A stretch of DNA of 64,000 nt from Flammeovirga agarivorans (GTDB taxonomy: Bacteria; Bacteroidota; Bacteroidia; Cytophagales; Flammeovirgaceae), in the NCBI RefSeq assembly GCF_012641475.1, contig NZ_JABAIL010000008.1:62001-126000 (forward strand), read 5' to 3'. The position numbers and the translations under genes were made by a program. The notes beneath the pieces are model-generated. The model saw nothing but the letters and a program-made list of their open reading frames with translations, searched no databases and was not told the DNA's origin. Shown in pieces: positions 17,546 to 26,183 of the stretch. Within the stretch, counting starts at the first letter, position 1, and every line of letters starts with the position of its first letter.

Positions 17546-20500
17546 ATGAAAAGAATGTATTTACGGATTATTACAACTTTACTATTTCTGACACAAGCTG
17601 CATTCGGCAATACTTCCGATGGGAATGTAATCGAAGCAGAGGGTACTAATTTAACTGGGGATACAAGCATCTCTTCCAAAACGTATGCTTCAGGTGGTAG
17701 TTTTGTAAAATTAAAAAACACAGAAGGGAACAAAGGAACAATCAACATTCCTTTAAACAGTATTCCTGAAGCAGGAACCTACAAATTACACATCTATGGT
17801 TTTAATGGTGGAGTGTCTCAAAGTCTATCTTTAAGTGTAAACGGTGGGACATCTTCTGTTATCACTATTCAGCCTTCTAACTGGGCTTTTGAGGACTCTG
17901 CTAAAGTGACTTTAATAGACGTGGACCTTTTAGGTGGAGATAATACGATTAGTCTTGCTCCTCACGATGCGGATATTTTATTAGATAAGTTTGAAGTCAC
18001 TGAACATTACAATGTATTTTATTTTAGTGCAGATGGTGATGACAATTTAAATGATGGAAGTATCAATTCTCCTTGGCAAACACTTGCAAAAGCATCTGCT
18101 ATTGCTGAAAAACAAAGTAGTGGAGGTTTATTATCTGGAGGTGATAAAATGCTCTTCAGAGCTGGAGATACTTTTGAAGGTGAATTTCTATTTAAATGTT
18201 CGGGTGAAGAAGGAAACCCTATCGAAGTGAGTAGTTATGGTACTGGTGAGTACCCAATTATCTCAGGTTCAGGAAACATTGCAGGTGGTGACTATTTTGA
18301 GGCGATGCGTTTGATTAACGTATCACATGTAGTGATGTCTAAACTTTGGTTTAAAAACGACAGACAAAGTAATGCTAGATATACTTATGGAGAATCTAAT
18401 AGTTACGGGGTAAGAGTTGTCGCTAACAAGTGGGGCGGTGTATCATCTGACCTTGTATTTAGAGATCTGAAGTTCTCAGATATTTTTGGTGTTGGTGTTC
18501 CGGAGGAATTCAATGATTATAGTGTGACAGGATTACGCTTTGAATCCGAACAAAATGAACCAAATTTAGAAGTGACGATTAAGAATGTATTAATTGAGGA
18601 TTGTTATTTTACTCACCTAGGTAAAGCAGGTGTATGGGCTATTCATAAAGGTAGTGATGACCCTAATAATGATGTGACGAACAGAAATAGTGATTTTATC
18701 ATTAGAAATAACACGTTCTTTAAAACGGGTGGTTCTGGTGTGATTCTTTCTAAGATGCTGAATGCTTTAGTGGAAAATAACGACTTTGATCATTCAGGAC
18801 ATAGCCAAAGTAGTGAAGGTCGTTTGGCCGGAAGAGGAAGTGGCATGTGGGTATTTAAATGTGTCAATGTATTGGCTCAATACAATGCATCTTACAGTGT
18901 AAGAGGACCAAATGATTCTTATGGTATGCACATCGATTTTGGTAATAAGAACATTATTTTCCAGTACAATTATAGTGAAGATAGCGAAGGTGGTTTTGTT
19001 GAAGTATTAGGTGATAACCACAATGTTGCTTACCGTTATAATGTTAGTGTGAACGATGGAATCAGAGATTTCCATGGAAGCACAATCTGGACTTCAGGGT
19101 ATGTAGGAACAGGGAACACACCAGTACCTTCGAATGATGTTTATGTATACAATAACACTATTTATTTAGATGCGAATCAGAAACCAGATTTCTCGATTTT
19201 TAGTGAAGACACTTATATCTACAATAACATTTTTGTACAAACAGGAAGTGGTATCATTGGTGAAAAAGTAGAGATAGATATCCAAAATGGAGGCGAGTTG
19301 ATCGTAGATAACAACTTATTTGTGGGTAACATCAATTCTGCTTTTAAAAACCTAGATAATTCTTCATTGACTCAGGACCCTAACTTTGTTAACCCTGGAG
19401 CAAAAAATATTGAAGGATATAAAATCAACTCAGGTAGCCCTGTAATTGATTCTGGTAAAATTTTCCCTGAGCCAACTTTCCCGATGGCTGGACAAGGAAT
19501 TTTTAAAGATATTTCATTGGTTGCTACTCAAGATATCTATGGGAATGAAGTGGATATCGCTACTTTTTATCCTAACGTTGGTGCAGATAACAATTACAAT
19601 ACAAAAATAGACCCTACTGTCATTAGAGTAGATGGAGTAACTGTTAGTCCTCAAAGTACACAGCTTGTAGTGGGTGATACGCAACAATTGTCAGCTGGAA
19701 TTACTCCTGCGAACGCGAATAATAAAAATGTCACTTGGTCAAGTAGTGATACCAACATTGCAACAGTAGACCAAAATGGATTAGTGACGGCTGTAGGAGA
19801 TGGTTCTGTGTCGATTACTGTAACAACGGAAGATAAGGGGCTAACTGCGGTAGCAACTATTCATGTTGGTTTAGATGTCATCACAGAAGTATTAAATAAC
19901 GGTTTTGAAAATGGTTTAACAAATTGGGAATTCTGGGCTGATGCTTCTACTTCAACAGATGCATACCATGGAAATTCTGCAGCGAAGTTAACGGGTCCAT
20001 CGTCAATTAGACAATGGGTGAAAGTAAAACCAAATACAACGTATACTTTATCCGCATTCGCAAGAGTACTGGATCCTGAAAATGATCGTGTTGTTTTAGG
20101 TGTAAACGATGAGAAAAACAAAGGTATCGATAATGCTCAAATCTATGATACTGAGTATACCCTACATCACTTTATGTTTACAACAAAGGCAACGACAGAC
20201 TCAGTGAAAGTATTTTTCTGGCGACCTGGAAATGGAGTAGGAAATGCCTTTGTAGATGAAATTACATTACAAGAAACGGCTTATGCCATCAATAGTAATT
20301 TCGATAAAGGGTTATTAGGTTGGAACCCTTGGGGTTCTGGAACTGTTTCGAATAGCGCTTCTTCGATGAAAGTTGTTGGGTATGGTGGAGCAAATCAGTA
20401 TATCAAGACAAAATCTAATACAACTTATGAGGTATCTTTCTCTGCTAAACTAGACGATGCGTCTGTAAAGGCAAATTTTGTAACTGGAGAATCTGGTGGA

Positions 20501-20941
20501 GGAAATTATACCACCAAAGATATTTTTGCTACTGAGTGGACAGATTATACCATTACGTTTACTACATCTGCAGAAAGTGAAGATACTAAATTGGGCTTCT
20601 GGCGACCAAATGGGTCAACAGGCGGAGCGTATTTAGATAATATCGTCATCACTGAAGTGGGAAGTAATGCTAGAAGTATTAATCAAGAAGTAGCTTTGGA
20701 AGAGGAGTTATCAGTAATGATGTATCCTAACCCAGCAAAAGGGGTAGTGAATATTTCTACGAATGTAGTAAATGGAGATGCTACTGTGAATGTATTTAGT
20801 CTTCTAGGACAACCATTGTTGCAGAAAACTTTCCAAAATCAAACAAAGCTATCGGTTACAGACCTTAAAGCTGGTTTATACTTAATTGTAGTAACTGATG
20901 CTCTTGGGCATAAATCTTCTGAAAAACTTTATATTAAATAA
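17546..20941 (+). CDS. T9SS-exported beta-helix protein 1 with CBM-like modules
   Basis: This is a 1131-residue protein. A signal peptide ends near AAFG (about residue 22). Residues 25-150 form a CBM6/CBM35-like beta-sandwich (EAEGTNLTG, ASGGSFVKL, GTYKLHIYGFNGG). Residues 154-690 form a right-handed parallel beta-helix that starts with YFSADGDDNLNDGSINSPWQTL. It holds the paralogue-conserved segments HIDFGNKN and YNYSEDSEGGFVE, whose acidic residues are candidate catalytic sites. A Big2 Ig-like domain (692-775), two CenC/CBM4_9-like modules (780-910 and 912-1045) and a T9SS sorting domain (1051-1131) follow. It probably acts on a polysaccharide outside the cell; the activity is unknown. The closest relative in the window is the 49.7-kb gene. 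The start is preceded by the mini-frame ATG CTA TGA overlapping its ATG. Confidence 0.88.
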   Translation: MKRMYLRIITTLLFLTQAAFGNTSDGNVIEAEGTNLTGDTSISSKTYASGGSFVKLKNTEGNKGTINIPLNSIPEAGTYKLHIYGFNGGVSQSLSLSVNGGTSSVITIQPSNWAFEDSAKVTLIDVDLLGGDNTISLAPHDADILLDKFEVTEHYNVFYFSADGDDNLNDGSINSPWQTLAKASAIAEKQSSGGLLSGGDKMLFRAGDTFEGEFLFKCSGEEGNPIEVSSYGTGEYPIISGSGNIAGGDYFEAMRLINVSHVVMSKLWFKNDRQSNARYTYGESNSYGVRVVANKWGGVSSDLVFRDLKFSDIFGVGVPEEFNDYSVTGLRFESEQNEPNLEVTIKNVLIEDCYFTHLGKAGVWAIHKGSDDPNNDVTNRNSDFIIRNNTFFKTGGSGVILSKMLNALVENNDFDHSGHSQSSEGRLAGRGSGMWVFKCVNVLAQYNASYSVRGPNDSYGMHIDFGNKNIIFQYNYSEDSEGGFVEVLGDNHNVAYRYNVSVNDGIRDFHGSTIWTSGYVGTGNTPVPSNDVYVYNNTIYLDANQKPDFSIFSEDTYIYNNIFVQTGSGIIGEKVEIDIQNGGELIVDNNLFVGNINSAFKNLDNSSLTQDPNFVNPGAKNIEGYKINSGSPVIDSGKIFPEPTFPMAGQGIFKDISLVATQDIYGNEVDIATFYPNVGADNNYNTKIDPTVIRVDGVTVSPQSTQLVVGDTQQLSAGITPANANNKNVTWSSSDTNIATVDQNGLVTAVGDGSVSITVTTEDKGLTAVATIHVGLDVITEVLNNGFENGLTNWEFWADASTSTDAYHGNSAAKLTGPSSIRQWVKVKPNTTYTLSAFARVLDPENDRVVLGVNDEKNKGIDNAQIYDTEYTLHHFMFTTKATTDSVKVFFWRPGNGVGNAFVDEITLQETAYAINSNFDKGLLGWNPWGSGTVSNSASSMKVVGYGGANQYIKTKSNTTYEVSFSAKLDDASVKANFVTGESGGGNYTTKDIFATEWTDYTITFTTSAESEDTKLGFWRPNGSTGGAYLDNIVITEVGSNARSINQEVALEEELSVMMYPNPAKGVVNISTNVVNGDATVNVFSLLGQPLLQKTFQNQTKLSVTDLKAGLYLIVVTDALGHKSSEKLYIK

Positions 20942-21182
20942 CTACCAAAAACGACTTGTAATAGGGTTTAAAAGTGAAGAGAGAATGTACTCTTCATAAA
21001 ATGAGGTTCCTCTTGAAGCGGGTAAATTATGCATCACATGTGTAAATCAGTCATTACCTTCTTTGGGAGGGCCTTTTTATGTTTTCATGACCATTTTATG
21101 TTACCATTTGACTAATTTGTAGCAGTTAAACCTATCAAACATCCATATTATTGTATTGATCGAACACAGCAATCAATAAAGT

Positions 21183-22829
21183 ATGAAACGAATAATTTTT
21201 TTTAGCCTACTAACATTGGTGTTTTTTTCTTGTAAAACTTCCCAAAGTGAGACTACTCGACAAGAGACAAGAAAACAACCGAATATAATCTTGATTATGG
21301 CAGATGATATGGGTTTCTCAGACCTTGGTTTTATGGGGTCTGGAATTGAAACACCGAATATCGACCGATTAGCTAAAGGAGGACTTACCTTTAATCAGTT
21401 TTATAATGCAGGAAGATGCTGTCCAACTAGAGCGACTTTGCTTACAGGATTGTATGCCCACAATGCTGATTTAGGTTGGATGACGGCTTCAGATTTTGGA
21501 AGACCTGGGTACAGAGGAGCAATTAGTCAAAATAGTGTAACCATTGCTGAAGTCTTAAAAACAGCAGGTTATGCGAACTATATGACAGGAAAATGGCATG
21601 TAACTTACGATAAGACAATGGTACCGGGAGGTGACAATAAGAATTGGCCATTGCAGAGAGGTTTCGATCAATATTATGGAATATTAGCCGGAGGGGGAGG
21701 ATATTACGACCCCAACACTTTAACTAAAGGAAATACTATTGTTCCACCAGCTGATGATTTTTACTTGACTGAAGCGATCAATACTTCAACTATAGAAATG
21801 TTGGAACAGCATTATACATCTAAAAAAGAGCAACCTTATTTTTTCTATGTAGCACATTATGCACCACACCGACCTTTGCATGCCTTGGAGGAAGATATCA
21901 AAAAATATAAGGGAAAGTTTAGTAAAGGTTGGGACCACTTCAGGAAGCAAAGATACAATGAAATGAAAAAGAAAGGTTTAGCAGATGCTTGGGCATTAAG
22001 CAAAAGACCTGAAGATATACCCGCTTGGGATACACTTACTGATGACGAAAAAGCAATGTGGGAAGTATACATGGAAGTATATGCAGCACAGATAGATAGA
22101 ATGGATCAAGGTGTTGGACAGATTATCCAGTTTTTAGAAGAGAAAGGTGATTTAGAGAATACGATCATCATGTTTCTTTCTGATAATGGAGGGAATAAAG
22201 AGCCAGAAGGTCAGTTGATGAATGTAGCAGATATGAAAGATATTGGTGGAAAAACATTCAATCAAAGTTACCGTAGAAATTGGGCGAATGTGAGTAATAC
22301 GCCTTTTAGACTGTATAAAAGCTCTAATCATGAAGGAGGAATTAGCACACCTTTAATTGTTCATTGGCCTTCAAAAATTCGAATGGCAGGAGTATCACAA
22401 CAGTCTGGACATGTATTGGATATTTTACCCACTTTGATGGAATTGACAGGTGCTACTTATCCAACAGAAAACAAAGGCCATACCATTAAACCTTACCAAG
22501 GGAAAAGCTTTGTTTCGGCTTTCGATGGAGAAATACAAGATAGAGGAGCCATGTATTTTGAGCATGAGGCGGACAGGGCAATAATAGAAGGAAGATGGAA
22601 ACTTGTTGCTTTAAAAGGAAATAAGCCTCCTTACAAAGGGCAATGGAAATTATATGACCTTACAGTAGATAGAACAGAGGAAAATAATTTGATTGAGCAA
22701 TATCCAGAAGTTGCGAAGAACCTTGAGAAAAAATGGAATACTTGGGCTGAAGCGAACAATGTCCTTCCATTAGATGGTAGAGGTTGGGGAAAACGCATAA
22801 AAAGTGATATAAACAATAAAGATATTTAA
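21183..22829 (+). CDS. Formylglycine-dependent sulfatase (lipoprotein), S1 family
   Basis: This 548-residue protein starts with a signal ending in the lipobox-like VFFSC, so it is probably a lipoprotein. The sulfatase core has NIILIMADDMG (metal Asp pair), the formylglycine motif C79-C-P-T-R83 followed by ATLLTG, the GKWHVTY block, and the second metal site FLSDNGGN. The Cys would be oxidised to formylglycine by a maturase or FGE not seen in this window. The CCPTR form differs from the CGPSR of the three other sulfatases here, so it belongs to a different subfamily and probably removes sulfate from another position or sugar. It lies between two beta-helix genes and ends in its own terminator. 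Confidence 0.92.
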   Translation: MKRIIFFSLLTLVFFSCKTSQSETTRQETRKQPNIILIMADDMGFSDLGFMGSGIETPNIDRLAKGGLTFNQFYNAGRCCPTRATLLTGLYAHNADLGWMTASDFGRPGYRGAISQNSVTIAEVLKTAGYANYMTGKWHVTYDKTMVPGGDNKNWPLQRGFDQYYGILAGGGGYYDPNTLTKGNTIVPPADDFYLTEAINTSTIEMLEQHYTSKKEQPYFFYVAHYAPHRPLHALEEDIKKYKGKFSKGWDHFRKQRYNEMKKKGLADAWALSKRPEDIPAWDTLTDDEKAMWEVYMEVYAAQIDRMDQGVGQIIQFLEEKGDLENTIIMFLSDNGGNKEPEGQLMNVADMKDIGGKTFNQSYRRNWANVSNTPFRLYKSSNHEGGISTPLIVHWPSKIRMAGVSQQSGHVLDILPTLMELTGATYPTENKGHTIKPYQGKSFVSAFDGEIQDRGAMYFEHEADRAIIEGRWKLVALKGNKPPYKGQWKLYDLTVDRTEENNLIEQYPEVAKNLEKKWNTWAEANNVLPLDGRGWGKRIKSDINNKDI

Positions 22830-22864
22830 TAAGAAACAATATTATTAGAGTGAATATAGTGGCT

Positions 22865-22910
22865 AACCCCATTTACAATTGTAGATGGGGTTTTCATGTT
22901 TTTTTTATGC
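22865..22910 (+). terminator. Intrinsic terminator after sulfatase 1
   Basis: AACCCCAT (22865-22872) pairs with ATGGGGTT (22885-22892) and a smaller inner TAC/GTA stem. A TTCATGTTTTTTTT tract follows. Its position also shows that the next gene starts downstream of it. Confidence 0.85.
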
Positions 22911-23002
22911 TAGTTTTTAAGGCAAATCTGTTCATACCGACTGATAATATTTATTTACTTGACAGTACAAATAATCACTCACTTTTTTGGATGACTACAA
23001 AC

Positions 23003-25255
23003 ATGAACAGGTTTTTATTATTCTTTTCGATTTTATTAATAGGGTATTCCTATCCCATTTTTTCACAAGAAACATCAAGATCATATTATTTTAGTAATGA
23101 AGGAAATGACGATAATGATGGCTCGATAAATTCCCCTTGGAAGACACTTGAGAAAGCTACTGAAATTTCGAAAGCGACTAATAAAGGAGGCATCTTAAAC
23201 CCCGGTGATCAGGTGTTATTCAGATCAGGTGATACTTTCGAAGGACAACTTATCTTTTCAGTTTCAGGAACGGAATCAAATCCAATTCTAATTGGTCATT
23301 ATGGAGAAGGAGAATTACCTATTCTTTCAGGTTCAGGAAATATACCGAATGGTGATTATCATGAAACCATAAAAATGATAAACATAAGTCATGTTACTTT
23401 GGATGGACTTTGGATAAAAAACAATAGAAAAAATAAGGGCAACCTAAATTGGGCTACAAACAACTCAATTGGTATCAAAGTAATTGCCAATAAGTGGGGA
23501 GGTATATCAAAAGGCTTAACATTCAGGAACCTAAAGCTGACAGATATTTTTGGTATTGACATGATTGACTGGGAAGGGAAGTTTACCTTGGATTATTACT
23601 CAGTACATGGCATATTTTTGGATTCAGAATCCAATGATCTTACTGTAAATCCCATCAAAGAGATAGGTATAGAAGATGTTTTAATAGAAGATTGTTATTT
23701 CTACAATATTGGTAGTAGAGGTATAACTTCTCGTCATCTAACAAATATCAGAAACAACCCAATTGATGATGAAGATAGAAATAAGAACTTCATTATTCGT
23801 AATAATACATTCGAACAGCTTGGAGCGGATGGTATCGTATTATCGTCTGTTTATAATGCTTTGGTAGAACATAATGACTTTATTGATTTAGGTTGGGGAG
23901 ATCATAGATCATCAACTGATTTATATTTTGGTAGAGGAGAAGGTTGTTGGATTTGGAATGCTCGAAATGTGATTGTACAATTCAATAAACAATATCGAGC
24001 AAGAGGATTTGGTGATACGTATGGAGCAGCTGGACATATCGACTTTTTTACTAAAAATGCCATTTATCAATACAATTACAGCGAAGATACCGAAGGAGGT
24101 TTTGTAGAGATTTTAGGTGATTGTGTGAACAGTACATTCAGGTATAATGTAAGTGTCAATGATGGACAACGTGATTTTCATGGCTATTCGCTTTGGGTAT
24201 CAGGGTATGTAGGTAAGGATGTTGAACCTGTACGTTCAGACAGTAACTTTATCTATAATAATACGGTGTATCTCGACAAGGAAATCTGCCAACCGGATAT
24301 CTCAATCTTTGCAAAGAATACCTATATCTACAATAATATATTTAAGGTGAAAAATGGTGCAGCAATAGGAGCAGATGGAGTAGAAATTGATATTGAAGAA
24401 GGAAGTGAATTGATTGTAGATAACAACTTGTTTTTTGGGGATATTTCCACTGACTTTACAGATTTGGACAATAATAAAATCATCGATGAAGACCCAGAAT
24501 TTATCAACGAGGGTACTAGTGGAATAGATGGTTATCAGATTAAAGAGAGTAGCCCAGTTGTTAATGCAGGAAGAAAAATTCCTGAACCTTCTTTTCCAAT
24601 GGCAGGGGAAGGTATTTTCAAACATATTTCGATATATACAGCCACAGATATTTATGGCAACGAAGTAGATGTCAGAAACTTAATATCAAATATTGGTGCT
24701 GATAATAACTTTAATGAAGATATTAATGCAGGTCCCTCCCTTCCAGTATCATCAGTGTTGATTGAGAATGAGGTAAAAGAATTGATCATCGGAGAAGAAA
24801 ATCAATGTGTTGCTCAAGTTTTGCCTTTAAATGCAACGAATAAGAAAGTGACATGGACTTCAAGTGATTCGTCCATTGCAACTGTAGATCAAACCGGGAA
24901 AGTAAAAGCATTGACTGAGGGAACGGTTAAAGTAACCGTAACTACCGAAGAAGGCAATTTTACATCTTCTATAAACATCACTATAAAATCTGATTCCAAT
25001 GGTGAGGTTTTAGGTGTGGATGATCCATCATTTCAATCAAAAGTTTACCCTAATCCGACGACAGGAAAGGTGATGATTACATCAGTAGGGAATCATGATT
25101 TAGCTATTTACTCGGTATTTGGGAAATTAAAATTTAAAAATAAATTTTCAGATACATTATTCTTAGATCTTAATAATTATATTGCAGGTACTTATATCCT
25201 GGTGATTACAAATGAAAAAGGTGTATCAACTACTCATAAGCTAGTGATATATTAA
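23003..25255 (+). CDS. T9SS-exported beta-helix protein 2 (short form)
   Basis: The ATG at 23003 gives a clean signal peptide (MNRFLLFFSILLIGYSYPIFSQ), though 22991 in the same frame is possible. Frames opening further upstream run across a terminator and are rejected. The 750-residue product goes straight from the signal peptide into the beta-helix (27-570, beginning YYFSNEGNDDNDGSINSPWK), without the N-terminal CBM-like module of its paralogues. A Big2 Ig-like domain (580-668) and a T9SS sorting domain (676-750) follow. Conserved HIDFFTKN and YNYSEDTEGGFVEIL match the putative active-site segments. It is closest to the 26.2-kb protein (IGIKVIANKWGG and GKFTLDYY shared). The activity is unknown. 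Confidence 0.85.
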   Translation: MNRFLLFFSILLIGYSYPIFSQETSRSYYFSNEGNDDNDGSINSPWKTLEKATEISKATNKGGILNPGDQVLFRSGDTFEGQLIFSVSGTESNPILIGHYGEGELPILSGSGNIPNGDYHETIKMINISHVTLDGLWIKNNRKNKGNLNWATNNSIGIKVIANKWGGISKGLTFRNLKLTDIFGIDMIDWEGKFTLDYYSVHGIFLDSESNDLTVNPIKEIGIEDVLIEDCYFYNIGSRGITSRHLTNIRNNPIDDEDRNKNFIIRNNTFEQLGADGIVLSSVYNALVEHNDFIDLGWGDHRSSTDLYFGRGEGCWIWNARNVIVQFNKQYRARGFGDTYGAAGHIDFFTKNAIYQYNYSEDTEGGFVEILGDCVNSTFRYNVSVNDGQRDFHGYSLWVSGYVGKDVEPVRSDSNFIYNNTVYLDKEICQPDISIFAKNTYIYNNIFKVKNGAAIGADGVEIDIEEGSELIVDNNLFFGDISTDFTDLDNNKIIDEDPEFINEGTSGIDGYQIKESSPVVNAGRKIPEPSFPMAGEGIFKHISIYTATDIYGNEVDVRNLISNIGADNNFNEDINAGPSLPVSSVLIENEVKELIIGEENQCVAQVLPLNATNKKVTWTSSDSSIATVDQTGKVKALTEGTVKVTVTTEEGNFTSSINITIKSDSNGEVLGVDDPSFQSKVYPNPTTGKVMITSVGNHDLAIYSVFGKLKFKNKFSDTLFLDLNNYIAGTYILVITNEKGVSTTHKLVIY

Positions 25256-25430
25256 AAGACTACTTCAAAACATCAGCAAAAAAGAAAAAGCAACTATTAC
25301 TGTGACTGAAATTAAGCAAGCACTTTCTCTTTAATTGTGACTAAAATATTGTAATGGAGTAGTTAGAAGGTCTGAATATGCTGAACAAAGACCCAAAATA
25401 GAAGTAAGCTCACAAATTTCAACTATTCAC

Positions 25431-25751
25431 ATGATCTTAGTATGGTCTGGGAGAGGTGGCCTCTCTGTATTGGTATTATTGGTATCGATATTTGGCTTAG
25501 TACAAATTGTTCCAAGAGACTTTGCCTCGTATGCCTTTATTGTTAGCCTTTTCGTTACTGCAGTGTTTAGCTGGGTGATGGGGAAGAAATGGAATGGAAA
25601 AACCCAAATTCTCATGAACAAATCAACAGGGCAAGACATTTTGCTAAAACCTAATCATTCTCTTTTCTGGATTAAAATGCAGTATTGGGGAATTATCTTT
25701 GGCATCTTAGGATTAATCATCCTGATTCAGGAATTAGGAAAAGCAATGTAA
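25431..25751 (+). CDS. Small membrane protein of unknown function
   Basis: This 106-residue product has three likely membrane helices (about residues 8-27, 31-50 and 82-102). A basic loop KKWNGKTQILMNKSTGQ lies between the second and third. No family was recognised. It is set between two beta-helix genes, followed 10 bases later by a strong terminator, and preceded by 175 bases of non-coding sequence. The terminator and the hydrophobic pattern support a real gene. It may be a bystander within the locus. Confidence 0.6.
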   Translation: MILVWSGRGGLSVLVLLVSIFGLVQIVPRDFASYAFIVSLFVTAVFSWVMGKKWNGKTQILMNKSTGQDILLKPNHSLFWIKMQYWGIIFGILGLIILIQELGKAM

Positions 25752-25760
25752 TTATTAAGT

Positions 25761-25793
25761 GGGCTTCAAGGAAATACCTTGAGGCCTTTTTTT
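25761..25793 (+). terminator. Intrinsic terminator after the small membrane protein
   Basis: GGCTTCAAGG (25762-25771) pairs with CCTTGAGGCC (25777-25786), one wobble or mismatch near the base. Seven T residues follow. Confidence 0.85.
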
Positions 25794-26183
25794 ATGGATA
25801 TTCTCTCCTTAATATAGTCAGAAACTCACTTTATAAATTGTATATATAGTAAAGTACATCTTACGATTCGAAGATTATTCGGTAGTTTTTTTTAGCACAA
25901 AATTTAAATTAGTGTATTATTTACGTTAAAAATTCTGCTACTGTTAAAAAATCTAAGATTGTGTTATCCAAAATGCAGTTTTGTGCCCTTCACTCTCTCG
26001 TATTTCTCCTTAATTGACAAATATTCTATCGAAGAAATGCTTACCAAAAGAGTAAGTATCACTTTTTACACAAATGGTATTCAGTTGAATTTTGGGTTTA
26101 AAAATCAACATAATTAGAACGTAATAATGAAATGAATAGAAAATGAATACCACGGTTTTTTACTTATTAATGAATTAAATGCT
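25794..26183. other. 390-base leader/promoter region of beta-helix gene 3
   Basis: No gene is seen. A small hairpin (TGCTTAC 26038-26044 with GTAAGTA 26052-26058) is followed by TCACTTTTTA about 125 bases before the start codon, a weak terminator-like element. The last 16 bases around the start are identical to those of the 17.5-kb paralogue. Confidence 0.5.

Noticed and set aside
22850-22990. Longer N-terminus of the 23.0-kb beta-helix gene beginning with GTG at 22850
   Set aside because: It runs across the intrinsic terminator of the sulfatase gene, and the ATG at 23003 gives a clean signal peptide.
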